The notes under the pieces: generated by a model
Databases searched by the model: none
What the model saw: only the letters and a program-made list of their open reading frames with translations
Told to the model about the DNA's origin: nothing
In this document: piece after piece, positions 1-7,121 of the stretch
How positions within the stretch are numbered: the stretch's first letter is position 1
Layout: every line of letters begins with the position of its first letter
Made by a program: the position numbers and the translations under genes
Origin: Pseudomonadota bacterium
GTDB taxonomy: Bacteria > Pseudomonadota > Alphaproteobacteria > Rhizobiales > Rhizobiaceae
Reading direction: 5' to 3'
NCBI GenBank assembly: GCA_023419995.1
Contig: JAEZXF010000004.1
Location: forward strand, 1-8,860
Length of the DNA: 8,860 nt

Positions 1-1561
1 CCTGCCCGACCTGCCGGAATGGCTGGACGCGGAGCTTGCCCGCCGGCACGGCTTTCCCTCGCTGCGCATGGCGCTGCACCGCCTGCACGAGCCTTCCGAC
101 CCGCTCGACATCGACCCCGACAGCGCCGCCTGGCGCAGGCTCGCCTATGACGAGCTCCTGGCGGGCCAGCTCGCGCTGGCGCTGGTGCGGGCGCGCCTGC
201 GCCACGTCTCGGGGCGGCCGCTCACCGGCGACGGCCGACTGGAGGCCGCGATCCGCGCGGCGCTTCCCTATTCGCTGACCCGCGCGCAGGAACAGGCGCT
301 GGCCGAGATTCATGCCGACCTCGCCTCCGAGAAGCGCATGCTGCGGCTGCTCCAGGGCGACGTCGGCTCGGGCAAGACCGTGGTGGCGCTGCTGGCGATG
401 GCGCGGGCGGCCGAGGCCGGCGGACAGTCCGTCCTGATGGCCCCGACCGAGATTCTCGCCCGCCAGCACCTCGCCACCATCGCGCCGCTCGCCGCCCGCG
501 CCGGTCTGCGCGCCGCCGTGCTCACCGGCCGCGAGAAAGGCAGGGAGCGCGCGGAAATCCTCGCAGGGCTCGCCTCGGGCGACATAAACATCGTGCTCGG
601 CACCCATGCGCTGTTCCAGGAAGGCGTCGAGTATCACGACCTCGCGCTCGCCATCGTCGACGAGCAGCACCGTTTCGGCGTCCACCAGCGGCTGGCGATG
701 ACCGCCAAGGGCGACGCGCCCGACATGCTGGTGATGACGGCGACGCCCATCCCGCGCACGCTGGTGCTGACCGCCTTCGGCGACATGGACGTGTCGCGCC
801 TGACCGAGAAGCCGGCCGGCCGCCAGCCGATCCAGACAGTGACGCTGCCGCTCGAGCGCCTGTCCGAGCTGGTCGAGCGCATGCGCCGCGCCGTCGACGA
901 GGGGCAGAAGGTCTACTGGATCTGCCTGCTGGTCGAGGAATCGGAAGAGGTCAAGCTGATGTCGGCCGAGGACCGCTTCGCCTCGCTGAAGCCGGTCTTC
1001 GGCGAGGCGCTCGGCCTGATCCACGGCCGCATGGCCGGCCGCGACAAGGACGAGGCGATGCGCGCCTTCAAGGACGGTGAGACGCGCATCCTCGTCGGCA
1101 CCACGGTCATCGAGGGCGGCGTCGACGTGCCCGACGCCACCATCATCGTCATCGAGCACGCCGAGCGCTTCGGCCTCGCCCAACTCCATCAGTTGCGCGG
1201 CCGCGTGGGGCGGGGCGCGAAAGCGTCGTCCTGCGTGCTGCTCTACAAGGAACCGCTGGGGCTGGTGGCCAAGCAGCGCCTGTCCGTGATGCGCGAGACG
1301 GAGGACGGCTTCCGCATCTCCGAGGAGGACCTGAAGCTGCGCGGCGAAGGCGAGCTGCTCGGCACCCGGCAGTCGGGCACGCCAGGCTTCCGCGTCGCGC
1401 GGCTGGAACGGCACGGCGACCTGCTCGAGATCGCCCGCGACGACGCCCGGCTGATGCTCGACCGCGACCCGGACCTGCGTTCCGGACGCGGCGAGGCCCT
1501 GCGCGTGCTGCTCTACCTCTACGGCCGCGACGATGCGGTGAGGCTGCTGCGGGCGGGATAG
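1..1561 (+). CDS. recG: ATP-dependent DNA helicase RecG, 3' part (5' end outside window)
   Basis: RecG is a superfamily 2 helicase that remodels stalled replication forks and branch-migrates Holliday junctions. The frame is open from the left edge, with the first full codon at position 2, so about 519 residues are visible. RecG is usually near 700, so most of the N-terminal wedge/OB region is missing. Numbering from the internal Met at 68, I see Walker A GDVGSGKT (97-104), the DEQH box with HRFGV (198-205), motif III TATPIPRT (224-231), motif V TTVIEGGVDVP (345-355), motif VI QLRGRVGRG (375-383) and the C-terminal GEGELLGTRQSG (426-437). These separate RecG from Mfd and PriA. Motif V reads EGG where EVG is usual (codon 1115-1117). 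The gene ends in TAG and converges on glmS across 177 bp holding a palindromic repeat. The Met at 68 is internal, because the upstream codons continue the family sequence (LPEWLDAELA). Confidence 0.96.
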   Translation, partial: LPDLPEWLDAELARRHGFPSLRMALHRLHEPSDPLDIDPDSAAWRRLAYDELLAGQLALALVRARLRHVSGRPLTGDGRLEAAIRAALPYSLTRAQEQALAEIHADLASEKRMLRLLQGDVGSGKTVVALLAMARAAEAGGQSVLMAPTEILARQHLATIAPLAARAGLRAAVLTGREKGRERAEILAGLASGDINIVLGTHALFQEGVEYHDLALAIVDEQHRFGVHQRLAMTAKGDAPDMLVMTATPIPRTLVLTAFGDMDVSRLTEKPAGRQPIQTVTLPLERLSELVERMRRAVDEGQKVYWICLLVEESEEVKLMSAEDRFASLKPVFGEALGLIHGRMAGRDKDEAMRAFKDGETRILVGTTVIEGGVDVPDATIIVIEHAERFGLAQLHQLRGRVGRGAKASSCVLLYKEPLGLVAKQRLSVMRETEDGFRISEEDLKLRGEGELLGTRQSGTPGFRVARLERHGDLLEIARDDARLMLDRDPDLRSGRGEALRVLLYLYGRDDAVRLLRAG

Positions 1562-1580
1562 GCTTTCCAGTGGAACGTTC

Positions 1581-1713
1581 GCGCCGCCCCTCACCTGCCT
1601 GCCGGCATCCTCTCCCCGGGAACGGGGAGAGGAGAGCTTGCCGCAGCGCCGCCGCTTCCCCTTCTCCCCGTTCACGGGGAGAAGGTGCCCGAAGGGCGGA
1701 TGAGGGGCGGCGC
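1581..1713. repeat. Palindromic intergenic repeat, copy 1 (RIME-like)
   Basis: This 133-bp element fills most of the gap between the convergent recG and glmS stop codons. Its ends form a perfect 13-bp inverted repeat, gcgccgcccctca (1581-1593) against tgaggggcggcgc (1701-1713). Inside are a 10-bp perfect hairpin (1609-1618 with 1623-1632, loop GGAA), an 11-bp perfect hairpin (1660-1670 with 1675-1685, loop TTCA) and a small GCCC-GAA-GGGC hairpin (1687-1697). A second copy lies at 6985-7111. Size, palindromic design and position between genes resemble the intergenic mosaic elements (RIME) described in rhizobia. That family name is from memory and was not checked. No T-run follows any hairpin on either strand, so these are not canonical Rho-independent terminators, though the hairpins could still protect or limit the recG and glmS transcripts. 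Confidence 0.88.
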
Positions 1714-1738
1714 CGAGGCTTCCGAAAGGAACGCCGCC

Positions 1739-3562
1739 CTACTCCACCGTCACCGATTTGGCGAGGTTGCGCGGCTGGTCGACGTCGGTGCCCATGAACA
1801 CCGCGGTGTAGTAGGCCAGCATCTGGATCGGCAGCGCGTGGACGATGGGGGCGACGATCTCCGGCGCGTCCGGCACGACGATGGTGTCGAGCGTCTTCAC
1901 CGTCGCATGCTTCGCGCCCTTGGCGTCGGTGATGAGGATGATCTTGCCGCCGCGCGCCGCCACCTCCTGCATGTTCGACACGGTCTTGTCGAAGATGCGG
2001 TCGTGCGGGGCGATGACGATCACCGGCATCTTCTCGTCGATCAGCGCGATCGGCCCGTGCTTGAGCTCGCCCGCCGCATAGCCCTCGGCGTGGATGTAGG
2101 AGATTTCCTTGAGCTTCAGCGCGCCTTCGAGCGCCAGCGGATAGTTGGTGTCGCGGCCGAGATAGAGCACGTGCTTGTAGTGCGACAGCTCGCGCGCCAG
2201 CGTCTCGATCTGGGCGCCGAGCTTCAGCGTCTGGTTGGCGAGCTTGGGCGCCTCGGAAAGCTGGCGCACCAGCGCCTGCTCCTGCTCGCGCGTGGCGAGG
2301 CCCCGCGCCGCCGCGGCGCGCACGGCGAGCGACGCCAGCACGGAAAGCTGGCAGGTGAACGCCTTGGTCGAGGCGACGCCGATCTCCGGCCCGGCGAGCG
2401 TCGGGAAGATCGCGTCGGATTCGCGCGCGATGGTGGATTCGCGCACGTTGACGATCGCGGTGATCGGCACGCCCGCCTTGCGGCAGTAGCGCAGCGAGGC
2501 GAGCGTGTCGGCCGTCTCGCCCGACTGCGAGATGAACAGCGCGCCGCTCTCTTTCGACAGCGGCATCTCGCGGTAGCGGAACTCGGACGCGATATCGATG
2601 TCCACCGGCAGGCGGGCATAGCGCTCGAACCAGTACTTGCCGATCAGCCCGGCGAGATAGGCGGTGCCGCAGGCCGAGATCGCCAGCCGGTCGATCTTCG
2701 CGAAGTCGAACGGCGTGTCGAAGGCCTTGGCCGCGCCGGTGGTGAAGTCGAGATAGTGCGCCAGCGTGTGCGAGATCACCTCCGGCTGCTCATGAATCTC
2801 CTTCTCCATGAAGTGCCGGTAGTTGCCCTTGTCGACGAGGTAGGAGGTGCCGACGGACTGGCGCTTCTGGCGCTCGACGCGATTGCCGTCGATGTCGAAG
2901 ATCTCCATGCCGTCGCGGCGCACCACGGCCCAGTCGCCGTCCTCGAGATAGGTGATGGCGTTGGTGAAGGGCGCGAGCGCGATGGCGTCGGAACCGAGAT
3001 ACATCTCGCCCTTGCCGTGGCCGATGGCGAGCGGCGGGCCGTTGCGCGCGCCGATGATCAGGTCCTCCTCGCCGCGGAACATGATGGCGAGCGCGAACGC
3101 GCCTTCGAGCAGCTTCAGCGCGGCGTGGGCGGCCTCGACCGGGGACAGCCCCCGCTTCAGCTCGCGCGTGACGAGATGGGCGACGACCTCGGTGTCGGTC
3201 TGCGAGGTGAACGCATAGCCGTCGGCGATCAGCGCGTCGCGCAGCTCGGCGAAGTTCTCGATGATGCCGTTGTGGACGATGGCGACGTCGCCGGAAAAAT
3301 GCGGGTGCGCGTTGGTCTCGTTCGGCACGCCGTGGGTCGCCCAGCGGGTGTGGCCGATGCCGATGGTGCCGTCGAGCGGCTCGGCGGCCAGCCTGCGCTC
3401 CAGGTTGACGAGCTTGCCCTCGGCGCGGCGGCGGCCGAGCCGGCCGTGGTCGATGGTGGCCACGCCGGCCGAATCGTAGCCGCGATATTCCAGCCGCTTC
3501 AGCGCATCGACGATCAGAGGCGCAACGGGCGCGCGCCCGACAATCCCGACAATCCCGCACAT
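1739..3562 (-). CDS. glmS: Glutamine-fructose-6-phosphate aminotransferase (isomerizing), GlmS
   Basis: GlmS makes glucosamine-6-phosphate from fructose-6-phosphate and glutamine in the cytosol, the committed step toward UDP-GlcNAc. The 607-residue protein is close to the usual 609. It starts MCGIVG, so Cys2 is the glutaminase nucleophile once Met is removed, which fixes the start. The N-terminal Ntn-hydrolase domain (about 1-240) has RWATHGVPNETNAHPH (73-88) and HNGIIENF (97-104). Two SIS sugar-binding domains follow, with SQSGETADT (345-353), STKAFTCQ (398-405) and LEGALKLKEISYIHAEG (478-494). The C-terminus is LAKSVTVE, whose Lys602 matches the lysine that binds open-chain fructose-6-phosphate in the E. 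coli enzyme. A GGAAGGAA Shine-Dalgarno sequence (3573-3580) lies 10 nt before ATG. glmU is 165 bp upstream on the same strand; that gap could hold a separate promoter. The stop is TAG. No TTA, CTA or TCA codon occurs in the gene. Confidence 0.98.
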   Translation of the reverse strand: MCGIVGIVGRAPVAPLIVDALKRLEYRGYDSAGVATIDHGRLGRRRAEGKLVNLERRLAAEPLDGTIGIGHTRWATHGVPNETNAHPHFSGDVAIVHNGIIENFAELRDALIADGYAFTSQTDTEVVAHLVTRELKRGLSPVEAAHAALKLLEGAFALAIMFRGEEDLIIGARNGPPLAIGHGKGEMYLGSDAIALAPFTNAITYLEDGDWAVVRRDGMEIFDIDGNRVERQKRQSVGTSYLVDKGNYRHFMEKEIHEQPEVISHTLAHYLDFTTGAAKAFDTPFDFAKIDRLAISACGTAYLAGLIGKYWFERYARLPVDIDIASEFRYREMPLSKESGALFISQSGETADTLASLRYCRKAGVPITAIVNVRESTIARESDAIFPTLAGPEIGVASTKAFTCQLSVLASLAVRAAAARGLATREQEQALVRQLSEAPKLANQTLKLGAQIETLARELSHYKHVLYLGRDTNYPLALEGALKLKEISYIHAEGYAAGELKHGPIALIDEKMPVIVIAPHDRIFDKTVSNMQEVAARGGKIILITDAKGAKHATVKTLDTIVVPDAPEIVAPIVHALPIQMLAYYTAVFMGTDVDQPRNLAKSVTVE

Positions 3563-3657
3563 GCTCAGGTCGTTCCTTCCCGCTGGGTTTTCCGCTGAAG
3601 ACGCTGCCGGATTGTTAGTGGCCCGGCGGCACTGGCGAAAGTCACATATGGTTTCGG

Positions 3658-3685
3658 TTCATATCGCCGTGAAGTGCGGCATCAA
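3658..3685 (-). promoter_or_regulatory. Candidate sigma-70-type promoter for glmS
   Basis: Within the 165-bp glmU-glmS gap, the - strand carries TTGATG (3680-3685) and TATGAA (3658-3663) separated by 16 bp. Each matches four of six bases of the housekeeping consensus. Transcription would start near 3651 and give a leader of roughly 90 nt with the glmS Shine-Dalgarno sequence near its end. An inverted repeat, ATATG-N9-CATAT (3646-3664), overlaps the -10 box and the expected start. Such weak matches occur by chance, so this is only a candidate. Confidence 0.28.
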
Positions 3686-3727
3686 GCAGGCCATGCGGCC
3701 GTCGGCCGGCAGGATATGAGAATTTGC

Positions 3728-5074
3728 TTAACGGTCCTTCCGGCCGAGCCTGTCGCGCAGCCGGCGGCCGAGGCCGTCCTTGTTTTCCTGCCGCGCCCGG
3801 CCGAAGGCCAGCGCGGCGTCGGGCACGTCCTGCGTCACCCCCGAGCCGGAGGCGACATAGGCGCCCGCGCCGACGCGCACCGGCGCGACCAGCGACGAGT
3901 TCGAGCCGACGAAGGCGCCCGCGCCGATCTCGGTATGGTGCTTGGAGAAGCCGTCATAGTTGCAGGTGATGGTGCCGGCGCCGATGTTGGCGCCGGCGCC
4001 GATATGGGCGTCGCCGACGTAGGTCAGGTGGTTGACCTTTGCGCCCTCGTCGATCACCGCCTTCTTGACCTCGCAAAAATTGCCGACCTTGGCCTTGCGG
4101 CCGAGCTCCGCGCCCGGCCGCAGCCGCGCGAACGGCCCGACTTCGGCGCCCGCGCCGATCGCGGCGCCCTCGATATGCGAGAAGGCGCGGATGCGCGCCC
4201 CCGCCGCCACCGTCACCCCGGGGCCGAAGACGACGTTGGGCTCGATCGAGACGTCGGGCTCGATCTCGGTGTCGTGGGACAGGTGCACGGTCTCCGGCGC
4301 GGCCATGGTCACGCCGGCGAGCAGCAGCGCCCGGCGGCGGCGTTTCTGCCAGACCGCCTCGGCCTCGGCCAGCTCGAGCCGGGTGTTGATGCCGAGGATG
4401 CTTTCGTAAGGCGCCTCGGTCGCCCGCACGGAGAGCCCGCGCGCGGCCGCGATCTCGACGATGTCGGTCAGGTAGTACTCGCCCTTGGCGTTGGCGTTGC
4501 CGACGGCGTCGAGCAGCGACAGCGCATGCCGGCCGGCGACCGCCATCAGCCCGCCGTTGCAGAAGGTGATTGTCCGCTCGGCCTCCGAGGCCTCCTTGTG
4601 CTCGCGGATCGCGACCAGCGCCCCGTCCCTGACGATCAGGCGGCCGTAGCCGGTCGGGTCGGGCGCGTGGAAGCCCATCACCACCACGTCGGCGCCACCG
4701 GCGAGGCCGGCGCGCAGGTCCGCCAGCGCCTCCGCCTCGATCAGCGGCGTGTCGCCGAACAGGATCAGGACGTCGTCGTAGCCGGCCGCGATCTTGTCGC
4801 GTGCGGCCAGCACGGCATGCGCGGTGCCCAGCCGCTCGGCCTGCAGGAACACTTCGGCCTCCGGCGCGAAGGGCGTGACCGCCTTCTTCACCGCCTCGGC
4901 CTCGCGGCCGACGACGACCGCCACCTCGACGCCCTGCTGGCTGCGCGCCGCCTTCGCCACGTGGCCGATCAGCGGCAGGCCGGCAACCTCGTGCAGCACC
5001 TTCGGCAGCGCGCTCTTCATGCGCGTGCCCTCGCCGGCGGCAAGAATGACGGACAGGCAGCTTCTCTCGGTCAT
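3728..5074 (-). CDS. glmU: Bifunctional GlcN-1-P N-acetyltransferase / UDP-GlcNAc pyrophosphorylase, GlmU
   Basis: GlmU acetylates glucosamine-1-phosphate with acetyl-CoA, then uridylylates it to UDP-GlcNAc, the precursor of peptidoglycan and lipid A. The protein is 448 residues, against about 456 in E. coli. The N-terminal nucleotidyltransferase domain (about 1-230) has [11 protein letters not shown] (11-21), [11 protein letters not shown] (78-88), FGDTPLI (106-112), GYGRL (142-146) and FCNGG (171-175). The C-terminal half is a left-handed beta-helix of hexapeptide repeats such as IGAGAN and IGAGTI (about 265-415). NHLTYVGD (348-355) holds the probable catalytic His349, and [13 protein letters not shown] (363-375) is the trimer-interface acetyl-CoA region. 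The ATG follows GGAA at 6-nt spacing (5081-5084). recJ ends 66 bp upstream on the same strand, so co-transcription is possible, and glmS lies downstream. The stop is TAA. No TTA, CTA or TCA sense codon occurs in the gene. Confidence 0.98.
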   Translation of the reverse strand: MTERSCLSVILAAGEGTRMKSALPKVLHEVAGLPLIGHVAKAARSQQGVEVAVVVGREAEAVKKAVTPFAPEAEVFLQAERLGTAHAVLAARDKIAAGYDDVLILFGDTPLIEAEALADLRAGLAGGADVVVMGFHAPDPTGYGRLIVRDGALVAIREHKEASEAERTITFCNGGLMAVAGRHALSLLDAVGNANAKGEYYLTDIVEIAAARGLSVRATEAPYESILGINTRLELAEAEAVWQKRRRRALLLAGVTMAAPETVHLSHDTEIEPDVSIEPNVVFGPGVTVAAGARIRAFSHIEGAAIGAGAEVGPFARLRPGAELGRKAKVGNFCEVKKAVIDEGAKVNHLTYVGDAHIGAGANIGAGTITCNYDGFSKHHTEIGAGAFVGSNSSLVAPVRVGAGAYVASGSGVTQDVPDAALAFGRARQENKDGLGRRLRDRLGRKDR

Positions 5075-5140
5075 GGGCGGTTCCGGGTTGTCGGGGTTCT
5101 GTAGGTCGGCACGTCTAGTAGCATTCCTGCCGGCGCATCG

Positions 5141-6922
5141 CTACGCCGGCGCGGCGTCGGCGATCCTGAACTGGACCGAGCGCGCGCCGTTCCACCAGTT
5201 GGACGACAGGTTGCCGACGACATGGACCGTGTTGCCGCGATTGGCGAACAGGAAATCGCCGAGCTCGGTCTCCAGCGCCCGGAACGCCATCGCCTGGATG
5301 CGCCCGCCGGAAGGCGAGCGCAGGGCGGCGCGGATATGGTTGGTGCCGACCTGACGGACGTCGGCCAGCATGTGGCGCGGCAGAGCCAGGACCGGCTGGG
5401 CATGGCCGGAGCCGTAAGGGCCGGCGCTCTCGATCAGGTCTATGAGGTCGAACGTCGCCCCCTCGGCCGAGAGCGCCGCGTCGATCTCCAGCGCCTCCTC
5501 GTGGCGCAGCCGGTCGACCTCGTCGGCGGCCCATTCCTCGAAGAAGGCGCGCACCTCGCCGAGCCGGGCGCGCTCGACGGTGATGCCGGCGGCCATGGCA
5601 TGGCCGCCGCCCTTGACGAGGAGGCCGCGCCCGACCGCCTCGCGCACCATGCGGCCGAGGTCGAAGCCGGCGATCGACCGCCCCGAGCCCGAGCCGACGC
5701 CGTTGGGGTTGAACGAGATGGCGAAGGCCGGCCGCCGCGCATGCTCCTTCAGCCGGGCGGCGATCAGCCCGACGATGCCGGGATGCCAGCCGTCGCTTGC
5801 CGTCACGATGACGGCGGGGCCGCCGCCGGCCGCGAGCTCGGCGTCCGTCTCGGCGCGCGCCTCGGCCAGCATCACCTGCTCCATCGCCTGCCGCTCGGCG
5901 TTCAGCCGCTCCAGCGTTTCCGAGATCGCCTGCGCCTCGACCGGATCGTCGGTGGAGAGCAGCCTGCTGCCGAGCGCGGCGTCGCCGATGCGCCCGCCGG
6001 CATTGATGCGCGGGCCGAGCACGAAGCCGAGATGGAAGGTCGAGAGCGGCTCGCCGATGCGCGCGGCGCGCGCGAGCGCCGCGATGCCGGCATTGCCCAT
6101 CCGCCGCATGGCCTGGAGGCCCTTGGTGACAAAGGCGCGGTTGACGCCGGCGAGCGGCACGACATCGCACACCGTCGCCAGCGCGACGAGGTCGAGCCAG
6201 CCGAGAAGGTCGGGCGCCGGCGTCTGGAAGCCGCGCTCGCGCAGCACGCCCGCCGTCCGCACCAGCGCCAGGAAGACCACGCCGGCCGCGCACAAATGCC
6301 CCTGCCCCGAAAGGTCGTCGTCGCGGCTGGGATTGACCACGGCCACCGCATCGGGCAGCGCCCCGCCGATCTGGTGGTGGTCGAGCACCACGACGTCGGC
6401 GCCGGCCTCGTTGGCGGCATCGATGGCGGCGGGCGAGTTGGTGCCGCAGTCGACGGTGACGATCAGCCGCGCGCCGCGCCCGACCAGATCGCGCATGGCG
6501 TCGGGGTTGGGGCCGTAGCCCTCGAACACCCGGTCGGGAATGTAGATCTCGGCCTCGACGCCGTAATGGGCGAGAAAGCGCTTCATCAGCGCCGACGACG
6601 CCGCGCCGTCGACGTCGTAGTCGCCGAAGATCGCCACCCTTTCGCGCCGCACCACCGCGTCGGCGATGCGGCCGGCGGCCTTGTCCATGCCGGTCAGCGA
6701 GCGGGGGTCGGGAAGGAGGTCGCGGATGGTCGGGTCGAGGAAGCGCGGCGCCTCGTCCTGCGCCACGCCGCGCCCGGCTAGGACGCGCGCGACGATGTCG
6801 GGGACGCCGTGGTTCTGCGCGATCGCCAGCGCGGTGTTCTCGCCGCGCGCATCGAGCCGGTGCGCCCAGGCAAGCCCGGTCGCCGACCGCTTCACGTCGA
6901 GAAAGAATCGCCTGTCGTTCAT
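5141..6922 (-). CDS. recJ: Single-stranded-DNA-specific 5'-3' exonuclease RecJ
   Basis: RecJ degrades single-stranded DNA 5' to 3' in RecF-pathway recombination, mismatch repair and base-excision repair. The protein has 593 residues from the start chosen here, normal for RecJ (about 570-600). The DHH phosphoesterase domain shows FGDYDVDGAASS (99-110), IVTVDCGTNS (154-163) and VVLDHHQ (178-184), which carry the metal-binding Asp and His residues, plus LGPRINAGGRIGD (302-314). The DHHA1 domain has SGSGRSIAGFD (411-421) and KGGGHAMAAG (437-446). A C-terminal OB-type domain follows, including NHIRAALRS (528-536). I prefer the start MNDRRFFLDV at 6922, because TGAGG (6928-6932) sits 5 nt before it. 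An in-frame ATG at 6991 would add 23 proline-rich residues partly encoded by a repeat element. glpX lies 199 bp upstream and glmU 66 bp downstream, all on the same strand. Confidence 0.96.
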   Translation of the reverse strand: MNDRRFFLDVKRSATGLAWAHRLDARGENTALAIAQNHGVPDIVARVLAGRGVAQDEAPRFLDPTIRDLLPDPRSLTGMDKAAGRIADAVVRRERVAIFGDYDVDGAASSALMKRFLAHYGVEAEIYIPDRVFEGYGPNPDAMRDLVGRGARLIVTVDCGTNSPAAIDAANEAGADVVVLDHHQIGGALPDAVAVVNPSRDDDLSGQGHLCAAGVVFLALVRTAGVLRERGFQTPAPDLLGWLDLVALATVCDVVPLAGVNRAFVTKGLQAMRRMGNAGIAALARAARIGEPLSTFHLGFVLGPRINAGGRIGDAALGSRLLSTDDPVEAQAISETLERLNAERQAMEQVMLAEARAETDAELAAGGGPAVIVTASDGWHPGIVGLIAARLKEHARRPAFAISFNPNGVGSGSGRSIAGFDLGRMVREAVGRGLLVKGGGHAMAAGITVERARLGEVRAFFEEWAADEVDRLRHEEALEIDAALSAEGATFDLIDLIESAGPYGSGHAQPVLALPRHMLADVRQVGTNHIRAALRSPSGGRIQAMAFRALETELGDFLFANRGNTVHVVGNLSSNWWNGARSVQFRIADAAPA

Positions 6923-6927
6923 CACCG

Positions 6928-6932
6928 CCTCA
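6928..6932 (-). promoter_or_regulatory. Ribosome binding site deciding the recJ start
   Basis: On the - strand TGAGG lies five bases (CGGTG) before the ATG at 6922. This favours that start over the in-frame ATG at 6991, which lies inside the left arm of repeat copy 2. Confidence 0.6.
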
Positions 6933-6984
6933 CGCTGGAGCCGGTACGCCGGGCAAAAGCAAGGCGGCGGCGGAGAAATTCCAT

Positions 6985-7111
6985 CCCTCACCCGCCTGCC
7001 GACACCTTTTCCCCGCGAACGGGAAGAGGAAGGCTGGCCGCAACTTTGCCGCTTCTTCCTTCTCCCCGTTCACGGGGAGAAGGTGGCCCGAAGGGCCGGA
7101 TGAGGGGCGGC
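6985..7111. repeat. Palindromic intergenic repeat, copy 2 (RIME-like)
   Basis: This is a second copy of the element at 1581-1713, in the same orientation, between the glpX stop codon (7122) and the recJ start (6922). The ends are ccctca (6985-6990) and tgaggg (7101-7106). The left internal hairpin is imperfect (7005-7015 with 7020-7029, one bulge, loop CGAA). The right hairpin is a perfect 11 bp (7058-7068 with 7073-7083, loop TTCA), identical to copy 1. Bases 7058-7111 match 1660-1711 of copy 1 apart from two one-base insertions, which lengthen the small hairpin to GGCCC-GAA-GGGCC (7085-7097). The left arm and centre are recognisably related but more diverged. The right edge stops about 10 bp from the glpX stop codon. 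Confidence 0.87.
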
Positions 7112-7121
7112 TCGACGCGCC

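Noticed and set aside
1609..1685. Repeat hairpins as a bidirectional terminator for recG and glmS
   Set aside because: The stems are strong but neither strand has a T-run after them, so they were described as repeat structure only.
1685..3598. A 637-codon open frame antisense to glmS
   Set aside because: Its codons are exactly in register with glmS codons on the other strand, so its stops would need TTA, CTA or TCA codons in glmS, and glmS has none. The open frame is a by-product of GC-rich codon use. The translation shows no recognisable domain, and glmS is unambiguous.
3696..3708. CGGCC-GTC-GGCCG inverted repeat after glmU as a terminator
   Set aside because: The loop is only three bases and no U-run follows on the - strand, so it does not meet Rho-independent terminator criteria.
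3648..3719. A 23-codon + strand mini-ORF in the glmU-glmS gap, and an 11-codon - strand ORF (3659-3694)
   Set aside because: Neither has a convincing ribosome binding site or recognisable product, and frames this short are expected by chance.
3563..3727. Possible glmS ribozyme/riboswitch in the glmS leader
   Set aside because: That ribozyme is known from Gram-positive bacteria, and I see no matching core or fold in the 165-bp gap. A covariance-model scan would settle it.
3972..4006. Direct repeat with GCGCCGGCGCC palindromes
   Set aside because: It encodes consecutive hexapeptides ([12 protein letters not shown]) of the GlmU left-handed beta-helix, so the protein fold explains it.
3674..5104. 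A 476-codon open frame antisense to glmU
   Set aside because: The same codon-register effect applies: glmU lacks TTA, CTA and TCA sense codons, and the antisense product is composition-driven with no motif.
5222..6781. A 519-codon open frame antisense to recJ
   Set aside because: It is in register with recJ codons and ends exactly at one CTA leucine codon of recJ (6779-6781). The product is low-complexity, rich in Arg, Ala, Gly and Asp.
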